Position numbers and translations under genes: made by a program. From NCBI GenBank assembly GCA_903911925.1, contig CAIWFH010000080.1, forward strand, positions 18,125 to 82,124: a stretch of DNA of 64,000 bases, read 5' to 3'. Shown here one piece after another: positions 1 through 7,853 of this stretch. The notes under the pieces are model-generated. The model saw only the letters and a list, made by a program, of their open reading frames with translations. It had not been told where the DNA came from and did not search any database. Each line of letters opens with the position of its first letter. Within the stretch, counting starts at the first letter, position 1. The stretch comes from an uncultured Acidobacteriaceae bacterium. GTDB lineage: Bacteria; Acidobacteriota; Terriglobia; Terriglobales; Acidobacteriaceae.

Positions 1-854
1 GGGTTGACGATATACAGGCCGATTCCGAGAACGACGGGCAGAAGGGTGAGGATGAGGCCGGTAAGACGCCCCTGGGCGGTGTGAACCTGGATCTGGCGCT
101 TCAGACGGAATCTCTGACGGATGACATACGCGGTTTTCTCAAGCACCTCCGCAAGGTTGCCTCCGCTCTCTTTTTGAATCAAGATGGCGGTGACCGCGAT
201 TCTCAGGTCCTGGAGCGGAACGCGGGTGATGAGATTCTCCATGGCCACTCGCAGTTCAAGCCCGAAGTTCTGCTCGTCGAAGCAGGTGCGGAATTCGCTG
301 GCGAGGGGATCGGGACACTCGCGCGTAACCAGGCTCAAGGCTGCGCTGAAGCTGTGGCCCACGCGGAGCGCGCTGACCATCATGTCGAGCGCATCGGGCA
401 ATGCCTTTTCGAATTTCCCGAAGCGCTGGCTGCGCTTGAGCATTACAAAACCGAGAGGAGCAAAGCCGACACCGAATCCGCAAAGCAAAGCAAAGACGAG
501 CGATTTGGTTCGCAGATGGATGAGATAGAAGGTTCCGCTAAAAGAGGCGAGGCACAGCAGAAGCAGTTTGCCAGCGGTCCACTTGAGATCGGCCTGGTTG
601 AGCAGCCTGTGGAGGTACTCCGCCAGATCTACCTTGAGCAGGCTTTTGTTGAGCCACGGCACAGCACTGAGCAATTCGCTTTTACGGAAGTTGACCGCTT
701 TCTCAGCGGCCTTGCGACCCTCGGGGGCAATTGCCGAGTCAAGAGCAGCGAGCACTTTCTTGGTTTGACCCGAGGAGTTTTTTCCGACAGCGAGCATGAC
801 CACTGCCGCCACCGCGAACACCCCGAGAAAAACGATAACCATGACAAGTGCCAT
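1..854 (-). CDS. tadB: TadB, inner-membrane platform of the Tad pilus (partial, 3' end off window)
   Basis: Type II secretion F-domain protein that forms the inner-membrane assembly platform for Flp/Tad pili together with TadC and the TadA ATPase. I translated the minus strand from the ATG at 854; 284 codons are open to the left edge. A hydrophobic N-terminal segment (residues 1-23) and two further membrane segments near 95-135 come before the T2SSF signature region: ALPDALDMMVSALRVGHS near 150-167, then the glutamate-rich KESGGNLAEVLEKTA near 232-246, with another hydrophobic segment at the edge. AAAGG about 8 nt upstream supports the start. It lies 19 nt downstream of tadA in the same operon. 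Family assignment is firm; the C-terminus is unseen, and tadC presumably follows outside the window. Confidence 0.9.
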   Translation of the reverse strand, partial: MALVMVIVFLGVFAVAAVVMLAVGKNSSGQTKKVLAALDSAIAPEGRKAAEKAVNFRKSELLSAVPWLNKSLLKVDLAEYLHRLLNQADLKWTAGKLLLLCLASFSGTFYLIHLRTKSLVFALLCGFGVGFAPLGFVMLKRSQRFGKFEKALPDALDMMVSALRVGHSFSAALSLVTRECPDPLASEFRTCFDEQNFGLELRVAMENLITRVPLQDLRIAVTAILIQKESGGNLAEVLEKTAYVIRQRFRLKRQIQVHTAQGRLTGLILTLLPVVLGIGLYIVN

Positions 855-873
855 TGCTGCGACCTTTAACAGT

Positions 874-2145
874 TCAGTTGACTTCCAACGTCTGTTCGAA
901 CACGCTCGGCGAGAGCGTGATTCCCGCGGTTTTGAGGCGGTCGAGAAAGCGTGGACGAATGTGGCTGGGCTTGAAAGCGCCGACGACCCTGCCGTCAGGG
1001 CCGATTCCTGTTCTGACGAAGCTGAAGATTTCTTGCATGCAGATGATGTTCTCTTCCATGCCGGTGATTTCAGAGAGGCTGACAACCTTCCTGGTGCCAT
1101 CGCTCATGCGGGTGATTTGCACAACGATGTTGATCGCGGAAGCAATCTGGTGGCGCACCGTCTTCTCAGGCAGATTGAGGTTGCTCATGGCGACCATGGA
1201 TTCGAGCCGCGAAAGCGCGTCGCGGGTGGTGTTGGCGTGGATGGTGGCCATTGAGCCCTCGTGGCCGGTGTTCATGGCCTGGAGCATGTCAAAGGCTTCT
1301 TCTCCGCGCACCTCGCCGAGGATGATCCGGTCGGGACGCATGCGGAGACAGTTGATGAGAAGCTGGCGCTGGCGAATGGCTCCCTGCCCTTCAATATTGG
1401 GCGGGCGGGTCTCAAGGCGAACGATGTTCTCTTGCGCGAGCTGCAACTCTGCCGCATCTTCGATGGTGATGATGCGCTCGCTCTGGGGAATATTGCGCGA
1501 GAGAATATTGAGGAAGGTTGTTTTGCCGGCGCCGGTGCCGCCGGATATAAGTATGCTAAGCCGCGCACGGACGGCCGCGGAGAGTACTTCCATCATCTCC
1601 GCAGAAATGCTTTTGAGCTGGACCAATTGGTTGGCCGCGACGGGGCCGCAACCAAAGCGGCGAATGGACATGGAAGGCCCGTCGAGCGCCAGCGGCGGAA
1701 TGATGGCGTTGACGCGCGAGCCATCGGGGAGGCGGGCATCGACCATGGGCGAAGACTCGTCGACTCGCCGGCCGACGCGCGAGACGATGCGGTCGATGAT
1801 CTGGAGCAGGTGGCGATCGTCGCGGAAGACGGTGTCGACTCTTTGCAGTTTTCCGCCGCGCTCTACAAAGACGCGGTCTTTGCCGTTGACAAGAATATCG
1901 GAGACCTTGGGGTCGGCGAGCAGCGCTTCAAGCGGGCCGAGGCCAAAGACTTCGTCGAGCAGGTCAGACTGGACTCGTTCCTGCTCTTCAAAGCTGAGCG
2001 GCACGCGCTGGCCAAGGATGATTTCACTGATGAGGTCGGCTGTGACCTGACGCGCCTGGGCAGAGTTGACGCGCGACAGCTTCTCGAGATCCAACTTGGA
2101 GATCAGGGTCCGATGTATTTCCGTTTTGAATTTTTCCAGATCCAT
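874..2145 (-). CDS. tadA: TadA/CpaF-family secretion ATPase of the Tad pilus
   Basis: Hexameric cytoplasmic ATPase that powers Flp pilus assembly and retraction. Counting from the ATG at 2145 (423 aa), Walker [10 protein letters not shown] lies at about 202-210, the Asp-box [11 protein letters not shown] near 226-236, Walker [10 protein letters not shown] near 273-281, and the His-box [14 protein letters not shown] near 293-306. The N-terminal domain with [18 protein letters not shown] is typical of CpaF. A longer version beginning at a TTG at 2190 would overlap tadZ by 8 nt; I prefer 2145 because a GGAAG sits 5 nt before it and homology begins at MDLEKFK. It is located between tadZ and tadB. 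Length and motifs are normal for the family. Confidence 0.93.
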   Translation of the reverse strand: MDLEKFKTEIHRTLISKLDLEKLSRVNSAQARQVTADLISEIILGQRVPLSFEEQERVQSDLLDEVFGLGPLEALLADPKVSDILVNGKDRVFVERGGKLQRVDTVFRDDRHLLQIIDRIVSRVGRRVDESSPMVDARLPDGSRVNAIIPPLALDGPSMSIRRFGCGPVAANQLVQLKSISAEMMEVLSAAVRARLSILISGGTGAGKTTFLNILSRNIPQSERIITIEDAAELQLAQENIVRLETRPPNIEGQGAIRQRQLLINCLRMRPDRIILGEVRGEEAFDMLQAMNTGHEGSMATIHANTTRDALSRLESMVAMSNLNLPEKTVRHQIASAINIVVQITRMSDGTRKVVSLSEITGMEENIICMQEIFSFVRTGIGPDGRVVGAFKPSHIRPRFLDRLKTAGITLSPSVFEQTLEVN

Positions 2146-2182
2146 TACTTCCACAGCTGCACCATCCGTGACGCAAAACACT

Positions 2183-3445
2183 TCAACCAAAAATGCTTAG
2201 AATGCGCTTCTTCTTTTCGGGGACATCAACTGCGCCGCACGCAGCTTTTGCCATCTGGCCAATTGCGCGGGAGATGGGCTGGTCGCTCATAGCAAGGGGC
2301 GAGGCTGTATTCTGCGACCGGATCGCCGCGGTCCGATCATTGGGAATCTTCCACTGGGCAGGCTTGGTTAGCGCTTTTGTAATGTGCTCTTCGTCCACGC
2401 CGAGGAGGGAGGGTTCGAACCTGTTGAGAACAATTTCAAGCCGGGAAAGTTCGCGTGTGAAAAACTCCGAGACCAGCCGGTTTGAGTTACGCAGTTCCGG
2501 AATGCCGACCTGGGTGACCAGAAAAACTGTGGTGGCCTCTTGAAATACGGCGGTGCCGGCGAGGTCGAGCCGCGAACCGGAATCGATCACAACGTTGTCG
2601 AACTCGCTGCGCGACACGGCAATCAGCCGGTCAAGAGCTTCAACCGATGTTTCCCACTTGACAAGTTTTCCGGGAGCTGCAAGAACCGATAATTGCGGGC
2701 TGTACTGACGCAGCAGCTTGGACAAGAAGTTCGAGTCAAGCCTGTTTGCGTTTTGAAGGGCATCGACGGTTGAGTATTGGCCTTCAACCCCGAGGGTGAG
2801 AGCCGCATCGCCAAAAGGTAAATCAAGATCGATGAGGAGAGTGCTTTGTCCGGACTCGCGGGCAAGCATGATGGCAAAATTGCTGGCTAGAAGTGTGACG
2901 CCGGAGCCGCCTTTTGCGCCAAAGAACACAAACTGCTTGCCGTTGGTTTTCTTTGCCGTGCGCGCCGAGGGCCGACGGACGGACGCACGCACCAATGCTT
3001 CGGCCAGTGATCCGTTGGTAAAGGGCACGGTGAGGAACTCGCGCGCTCCGGCACGCATGCAGCGGAGCATCAGATCGGGATCGGCGCGGGCCGAACAGAC
3101 CATCACTGTCGCGGAAGCATGGCTGCAAATGCTCTCAACAAGGTCGAGAGCATATTCTGGATTGCCGTCCATGTCGACGATGACAACGTCATGATTTTGC
3201 TGCATCAGCCGCGGGACTTCATCGAGCTCCGGGTAGCAGGAGTACTCGCGCGTCATGCCGGCCTGCGAGTTGGCAAGCGCATTGGCGACGGCCATGCGGC
3301 GCTGCGCATCGGGACTGATAAGCGCAACCGACAAGAGAGCGGCGCCAAGTCCATCCAGATCGCGATTGGGAGTAGGTCTCACCAGGTTGCCGGTCCTTCC
3401 TGAAGGAGGCGCTGCTGCGGGTTGACTAAGCTCGGTTTCAAACAT
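2183..3445 (-). CDS. tadZ: TadZ/CpaE-family pilus localisation ATPase
   Basis: MinD/ParA-like protein that places the Tad secretion machine in the cell, usually at a pole. The N-terminal third (about 30-150) is a receiver-like domain without a complete phospho-acceptor set; [18 protein letters not shown] corresponds to the strand around the usual Asp. A deviant Walker [11 protein letters not shown], at about 176-184 starts the P-loop domain, followed by [13 protein letters not shown]. Both halves together are diagnostic of CpaE/TadZ. The start could be 3463 or 3445; I chose 3445 because GGAAAG lies about 8 nt upstream, whereas nothing ribosome-binding-like precedes 3463. It follows tadV and overlaps the possible longer tadA start. 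Confidence 0.9.
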   Translation of the reverse strand: MFETELSQPAAAPPSGRTGNLVRPTPNRDLDGLGAALLSVALISPDAQRRMAVANALANSQAGMTREYSCYPELDEVPRLMQQNHDVVIVDMDGNPEYALDLVESICSHASATVMVCSARADPDLMLRCMRAGAREFLTVPFTNGSLAEALVRASVRRPSARTAKKTNGKQFVFFGAKGGSGVTLLASNFAIMLARESGQSTLLIDLDLPFGDAALTLGVEGQYSTVDALQNANRLDSNFLSKLLRQYSPQLSVLAAPGKLVKWETSVEALDRLIAVSRSEFDNVVIDSGSRLDLAGTAVFQEATTVFLVTQVGIPELRNSNRLVSEFFTRELSRLEIVLNRFEPSLLGVDEEHITKALTKPAQWKIPNDRTAAIRSQNTASPLAMSDQPISRAIGQMAKAACGAVDVPEKKKRILSIFG

Positions 3446-3478
3446 GGTCCACTTTCCGGTCATCGCGAATTCCGAACG

Positions 3479-3994
3479 TCAACGAGAGAAGAACGAAATC
3501 AATGTTCCGATGGCAATTGCCGGAGCATAGGGCATTTTGCGTGCGAGGGGATTGGCGAGAATGAGATCGGGGTGAGGGCGCAAGCCGCGCTTTTTCAGCC
3601 CGAAGATCAGATCGCCTGAGCCCTTGAACAAGTCCGCCAGAAAGCCTCCGTAAACTGCCCAACACAAGGCCATCACTCCACCGGCTAGGCCGGTAAGAAC
3701 CAATGCCGTGAACAACTGCGACGGGCCTATCCAGGCCCCGATGGCGACACACAACTTGACATCGCCCATTCCCATGCCCCCCATCCAGAAGAGTGCGCCG
3801 AAGATCAGCACGCCAAGACCCAGCCCGGCGAAGCTCTGCCCGATGCCGTGCCAGCCGTAAAGCCAACCTGAGACCACGACGCCCACTACAAGAAAGGGGA
3901 GGACGAGCCAGTTGGGAATGCGGCGGCTGCGCAGATCTGTAATAGTGGCCACGCAGATCACAATCAGAGTTGGCCACCAGGCGATGGAGTGCAT
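3479..3994 (-). CDS. tadV: TadV/CpaA-type prepilin peptidase (A24 family)
   Basis: Membrane aspartyl peptidase that trims Flp prepilins. The 171-residue protein is almost entirely hydrophobic, with about five membrane segments. The two catalytic aspartates are visible: D20 in TITDLRSRRIPNWL and D78 in GGMGMGDVKL, the GxGD signature. The ATG at 3994 is preceded by GGGAG at 10 nt; an upstream in-frame ATG at 4048 would add 18 residues that do not resemble the family. It comes after the tadV-like mini-ORF (4008-4169), whose sequence matches its first 50 residues, and before tadZ. It is probably transcribed from the sigma-54-type promoter at 4213-4228. No Flp pilin gene was seen in the window. 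Confidence 0.9.
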   Translation of the reverse strand: MHSIAWWPTLIVICVATITDLRSRRIPNWLVLPFLVVGVVVSGWLYGWHGIGQSFAGLGLGVLIFGALFWMGGMGMGDVKLCVAIGAWIGPSQLFTALVLTGLAGGVMALCWAVYGGFLADLFKGSGDLIFGLKKRGLRPHPDLILANPLARKMPYAPAIAIGTLISFFSR

Positions 3995-4007
3995 ACACAA
4001 ACTCCCT

Positions 4008-4169
4008 TTATGGAGCGAAGTAAAACCAGTGCAACAGGACTCCCTCACACAACACAGGGAGTACGAGCCAATTGACGATGAAGCGCGTGCGCGAATCGGC
4101 GATGCACGCTCCGGTCAGGGCCGCCATAGCGAGAACAGTCAGAGTTGGCCAACCAGCGATCAGGTGCAT
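4008..4169 (-). CDS. 53-aa TadV-like mini-protein (duplicated N-terminal piece of the prepilin peptidase)
   Basis: Short ORF of 53 codons directly ahead of tadV. Its translation aligns by eye along its whole length with the first 50 residues of TadV: both start MH-I-WPTL, both have an Ala/Ile-rich first helix, and both have an Asp followed by RxR and NWLVLP. The first catalytic aspartate (D25, matching TadV D20) is kept, but the protein stops before the GxGD region, so it cannot be a working peptidase. AAAGGAGG lies about 10 nt before the ATG, one of the best ribosome sites in the window, and a -24/-12 promoter lies 44 nt upstream, so it is likely translated as the first cistron. It may be a decaying partial duplication or a small membrane regulator or partner of TadV. 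Confidence 0.55.
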   Translation of the reverse strand: MHLIAGWPTLTVLAMAALTGACIADSRTRFIVNWLVLPVLCEGVLLHWFYFAP

Positions 4170-4212
4170 ACCAGGGTCCCTCCTTTGCCAGTCGAGCTGA
4201 CATCCCATTGAT

Positions 4213-4228
4213 TGCAATCTCCAGTCCA
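4213..4228 (-). promoter_or_regulatory. Candidate sigma-54 (-24/-12) promoter of the tad operon
   Basis: Read on the minus strand, the site is TGGACTGGAGATTGCA. It keeps the invariant GG and GC dinucleotides of the RpoN promoter at exactly the required spacing (12 nt from first G to first G), as well as the conserved G at position 7 and the TTGCA block; only the middle CAC of the consensus differs. Start of transcription is predicted near 4202, which leaves a leader of about 33 nt before the mini-ORF with its strong ribosome site. The divergent neighbour at 4686 is itself a sigma-54 activator, which fits a dedicated regulator and target pair. Confidence 0.6.
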
Positions 4229-4229
4229 A

Positions 4230-4685
4230 ACGGAAAAGTGAGGAAGGCCCGGGAATTGTGGAATTTAAGAATGGCGGACGGGAAGGAGTGTGCACGGATG
4301 TTTACAGTCGTTCGCCTGGTGTGACGCGGACTATATACACCCTGCCAACGCGCAGATGAATCTCGCATGTCGGCAGTGTTGAATATCTTTGCTCGAGCAG
4401 TGCGCGAAAGAATTTCACATCTGCTTCGATCGAGACTTCCTCGGTTGAATTCGGGCCCGATGCCCTCCGCATCAAAACATAAAGCTTTCCGATTCTTCGA
4501 AATGCATGCGCAATGTCCGGTGAACACTGCGCGCACACGGCGGCCGCGTGGTTCAAACCGCTGGTGCGAAATATTACCAAAGTGTTAGTTGCCGAGTACG
4601 AATGGTTGATTGACACGGACTGCGTGGTTACGATGAGTATGTAACCCCAGCTTTTTTATTCAAAAAGCGACAAGAGGTAAGTCAC
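4230..4685. other. Divergent intergenic region between tad operon and sigma-54 activator
   Basis: About 455 bases without a supported gene. It lies between the -24/-12 promoter and the activator gene, where upstream activator sites and the activator's own promoter would be expected. A 104-codon minus-strand reading frame crosses 4302-4616 but has no ribosome site and no recognisable similarity, so I do not call it. I did not find a clear inverted repeat that could be named as the activator site. Confidence 0.4.
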
Positions 4686-6086
4686 TTGTCCATTACGCGT
4701 GTTTGCCTTTATTCCGAAGACCGTGCATTGCAGGTTCTTCTTTGCTCCGCCTTGGGAAAAGAATTCGATGTCTTCCTGGTCTTCGATAAAGAGCGGGTGG
4801 CAGAAGTTCTCTCCGCACAAGAGTGCGATGTGGTGATGCTCGACCTCAACACGCACCATGAACTGGTGCAGGAGCGCATTGCGTGCGCGCGGAGTTCTCT
4901 GGATTCACCGATTCCGTGGGTGATCCTGGCCGACGATGGATTGCGGCCTGCCGCAGTGGATTTGGTTAGCCGCGGCGCGTACGGCTATTGCCGCAGGCCC
5001 CCATCGATTCGAGATCTCAGAATCATGCTGCGCCGGGCACACGAGGGCTCCGCGCTCAAGAAGCAGCTTCAGACGGCGCAGGAACAACTGGACCTGGTTA
5101 CCGGTTGCGACCGCATCATTGGCTCGAGCCTGCAGATGCAACAGGTGTATCGGCTGGTGCATTGCGTTGCCGATTTGAATGTATCGGTGCTGATCACGGG
5201 CCAGAGCGGCACCGGGAAAGAACTAATTGCTCGCGCGATTCATAATCTGGGCAATCGTTCGAGCCGCCCGTTTGTTGCGGTTCCCTGCGGCGCAATTCCT
5301 GAGACATTGATTGAGGCTGAGCTCTTCGGGCATGAGAAGGGCGCGTACACCGGCACGGTCGGCGCGCGCGAGGGGTTCTTTGAACAGGCCGGCGACGGCA
5401 CGGTCTTTCTGGATGAAATTGGGGAGTTGAGCCTGCTGACGCAGGTGAAGCTTCTGCGCGTGCTGCAGGAACGCGAGTTCAGCCGCCTGGGCGGCAATCG
5501 GCTAATTCCACTGCGGGCGCGACTGGTGTTCGCAACCAACCGCAACCTGGCCGACATGGTGGCCAAGGGGAAATTCCGCGAGGACCTTTACTATCGCATC
5601 AACGTGGTGAAGATCGATACACCGCCGCTGCAGGAGCATCCGGAAGACATTCCGCAAATTGCCAACCACTTTTTGCGGACCTATTCGCAGATGTATCAAA
5701 AGAAGGTGGAGCGATTTGAGCCGGATGCGCTGGCCGCGCTTCGCAGCCACGCCTGGCCTGGAAATGTGCGCGAGCTGGAGAACGTGATTCAGCGGGCAAT
5801 TGTGCTTGCCGGCGGAGACACGATTCACGCGTCGGACCTGCCGCAGACTATGCAAAAGGTGAGTGTTGACGGCATTGACGCGTTGTTGCCTGCAGGCTCA
5901 TTCGAAAGGCAAATTCACGACTTCAAAATCCGGCTGGCGACGGAAGCCATTCGAGAGACAAATGGCAACAAGACACTGGCGGCGCGCAGCCTGTGCATCT
6001 CCAGAGCTTATTTGCATCGGCTGGTGAGGCTTGCCGAAACCGGGGTTCCGTTTGAAGCGGATGGGCAGGAGTTGGCGGTGGAGTGA
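4686..6086 (+). CDS. Sigma-54-dependent NtrC-family response regulator
   Basis: Enhancer-binding activator of RNA polymerase-sigma-54, 466 aa. Residues 1-115 form a receiver domain with ED at 11-12 and the phosphorylatable D53 in VVMLDL, but the usual Lys near 103 is Arg (YCRRPP). The AAA+ domain has Walker A GQSGTGKE at 172-179, Walker B VFLDEIGE near 240-247 and an arginine-finger region. The sigma-54 contact loop reads GAYTGT at 219-224 instead of GAFTGA. A Fis-type helix-turn-helix (NGNKTLAARSLCISRAYLHRL) ends the protein. Translation starts at a TTG preceded by AGAGGT. It diverges from the tad operon, which carries a matching promoter, so it most likely controls pilus production; no histidine kinase is adjacent. 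Confidence 0.9.
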   Translation: MSITRVCLYSEDRALQVLLCSALGKEFDVFLVFDKERVAEVLSAQECDVVMLDLNTHHELVQERIACARSSLDSPIPWVILADDGLRPAAVDLVSRGAYGYCRRPPSIRDLRIMLRRAHEGSALKKQLQTAQEQLDLVTGCDRIIGSSLQMQQVYRLVHCVADLNVSVLITGQSGTGKELIARAIHNLGNRSSRPFVAVPCGAIPETLIEAELFGHEKGAYTGTVGAREGFFEQAGDGTVFLDEIGELSLLTQVKLLRVLQEREFSRLGGNRLIPLRARLVFATNRNLADMVAKGKFREDLYYRINVVKIDTPPLQEHPEDIPQIANHFLRTYSQMYQKKVERFEPDALAALRSHAWPGNVRELENVIQRAIVLAGGDTIHASDLPQTMQKVSVDGIDALLPAGSFERQIHDFKIRLATEAIRETNGNKTLAARSLCISRAYLHRLVRLAETGVPFEADGQELAVE

Positions 6087-6157
6087 GATCGAACGGCGCG
6101 GAGAACAATCTGCGCGGTGGCCGCCAAACCGGCACTTGGGGAGTCTCCTTACAATTT

Positions 6158-6255
6158 CATCGAGTGACGCCGACATACTTTCTGGGGCTGAAGCCCATCC
6201 TCATTTTGGTGGGTATGTGGCGCGGCTAAAGCCGCTCTCTTTCAAAGCGACGACT
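6158..6255. repeat. 98-bp dispersed repeat, copy 1
   Basis: This stretch is matched base for base over most of its length by 30268-30365. Both copies begin CATCG, continue through GCCGACAT, contain the two short inverted repeats GGGGCT(A/G)AAGCCC and GCGGCTAAAGCCGC about 25 bases apart, share TTTCAAAGC and end CGACT. Both are 98 bp with no net indel. This copy lies between the convergent ends of the sigma-54 activator and hyuB. It is probably a REP-like non-autonomous element; the two hairpins could also stop transcription. Confidence 0.75.
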
Positions 6256-6269
6256 TGTTGTTAGATTCT

Positions 6270-7853
6270 CTAAAGTTTTCCCCAGCCGCCGCCGCCTGGG
6301 GTTTCAAGACGGACTGAATCTCCAGCGTCGAGTTGCCGGCTGCATTTCCCGGGCAGTTCAATTTCTTTCTCGCCAGCCTTCACAACAAATGCGGCTCCAG
6401 CCGCGCCCTCGTCGCCGCCCTCAAGCCCGTAAGGCCGAAAATGCCTGCGGTCGGCAAGCAGCGTTAGCCGCGCGGGGGTGAGCAACTCCACTTCGCGGAT
6501 GAGACCGTCTCCGCCGCGGAACCTGCCCGCACCGCCTGAACCATCGCGATAGGAATATTGGCGCACTCGAAACGGACAGGCGTATTCGAGAGCCTCAATG
6601 GGCGTGTTGAGCGAGTTGGTCATGTGTGTCTGCACTCCGGAGATACCGTCGATTCCGGGGCGCGCGCCCATGCCGCCGGCGGCGGTTTCATAATAAGTAA
6701 AAGGCTCGCCGGTGCGCGGATCGACTCCGCCGATGGTGAGGTTGCTCATGGTTCCGGCGCTGGCCGCGGGGATGTGCGCGGGAATGGCCTTGGCGAGGGC
6801 GCGCAATAAAACATCAACTATTCGCTGCGAAGTTTCCACGTTGCCACCAGCCACCGCAGCAGGCGGCACGGCATCAACGATGCTCGCTGCCGGCGTGATG
6901 AGGGTGAGCGGACGCAGGATTCCTTCTGTGGCCGGCGCATCGTCTTTAAGCAGGCAACGCAGAACGTAAAAGCATGCCGAGAGGGTGATGGCGCGAACCG
7001 CATTCACGCTGCCTGCAACCTGGGGCGAGGAGCCTGCAAAGTCCACGTGGATTGCGGCGGACTGGGGATCGAGTCGAAGGCGCACTGCGATTTTGATCGG
7101 AGCGTCAGTGACACCATCGTCGTCGAGCCAATCTTCGGCTGTGAATTCGCCTGTGGGCATGGTGCGCAACTGGGCACGCACCAGGCGCTCGGAGTAATCA
7201 AGCAACTCGTCGATGAGCGCATGCAGCTTTTGCTCGCCGTGCTTCGCGGCAACCTCAAGAATGCGCCGCTCGCCGACGCGGCATGCGCCAATCTGCGATG
7301 CGAGGTCGCCCTCTCGTTCGTGAGGCGTGCGCACGTTGAGCAGGATCAGGTCGAGCATCTCGCGATCAATCTTTCCGTCGCGCACGATGCGCACGGGGGG
7401 AATGCGAATGCCCTCCTGAAATATTTCTTCTGCCGGTCCCATGGAGCCCGCGAATCTTCCGCCTACGTCGGCGTGGTGGGCGCGATTAGCGACATAGAAC
7501 GAAGGCTGCGAAGCGTTGGGCAGGAAGACCGGAAGCACCATGGTGATGTCGGGCAAGTGGGTTCCGCCCGCGTAGGGGTCGTTGAGAATGGCGATATCAC
7601 CGGGCTTGAAATCAATGGCCGCAACGGCAGCCTGCACCGACGTGGGCATCGAACCGAGATGCACGGGCATGTGGTCGCCCATGGCAATTACCCTGCACTG
7701 GCCATCGAAGATGGCACAGGAGTAGTCGCGCCGCTCCTTGATGTTGGACGAGAGCGCGGTGCGCCGGAGCGCAGCGCCCATCTCCTCGGCGATGGAGTGC
7801 ATGGCGCTTTGGAAGATGGCGAGTTCAACGGGATCGACGGAATGCGGTGTCAT
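6270..7853 (-). CDS. hyuB: Hydantoinase B / N-methylhydantoinase B family subunit (HyuB)
   Basis: Second subunit of the ATP-dependent hydantoinase/5-oxoprolinase family, which hydrolyses cyclic amides such as (methyl)hydantoins or 5-oxoproline. The 527-aa protein begins VDPVELAIFQSAMHSIAEEMG, with NDPYAGGTHLPD near 91-102 and NRAHHADVGG near 123-132 as family hallmarks; it ends in a glycine-rich TPGGGGWGKL. Its ATG overlaps the stop of hyuA (ATGA), so translation is coupled and the two subunits are made together. The true substrate cannot be told from sequence; acetone-carboxylase-like relatives have the same domain pattern. The divergent MFS transporter may import it. Confidence 0.88.
   Translation of the reverse strand: MTPHSVDPVELAIFQSAMHSIAEEMGAALRRTALSSNIKERRDYSCAIFDGQCRVIAMGDHMPVHLGSMPTSVQAAVAAIDFKPGDIAILNDPYAGGTHLPDITMVLPVFLPNASQPSFYVANRAHHADVGGRFAGSMGPAEEIFQEGIRIPPVRIVRDGKIDREMLDLILLNVRTPHEREGDLASQIGACRVGERRILEVAAKHGEQKLHALIDELLDYSERLVRAQLRTMPTGEFTAEDWLDDDGVTDAPIKIAVRLRLDPQSAAIHVDFAGSSPQVAGSVNAVRAITLSACFYVLRCLLKDDAPATEGILRPLTLITPAASIVDAVPPAAVAGGNVETSQRIVDVLLRALAKAIPAHIPAASAGTMSNLTIGGVDPRTGEPFTYYETAAGGMGARPGIDGISGVQTHMTNSLNTPIEALEYACPFRVRQYSYRDGSGGAGRFRGGDGLIREVELLTPARLTLLADRRHFRPYGLEGGDEGAAGAAFVVKAGEKEIELPGKCSRQLDAGDSVRLETPGGGGWGKL

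Noticed and set aside
81..2292. Long plus-strand reading frames (up to 400 codons) across the first 2.3 kb
   Set aside because: They are antisense to tadB and tadA, which carry all expected motifs; the plus-strand translations have no recognisable domain.
4302..4616. 104-codon minus-strand ORF upstream of the tad promoter
   Set aside because: No ribosome site, no similarity to a known family, and it lies upstream of the predicted transcript start.
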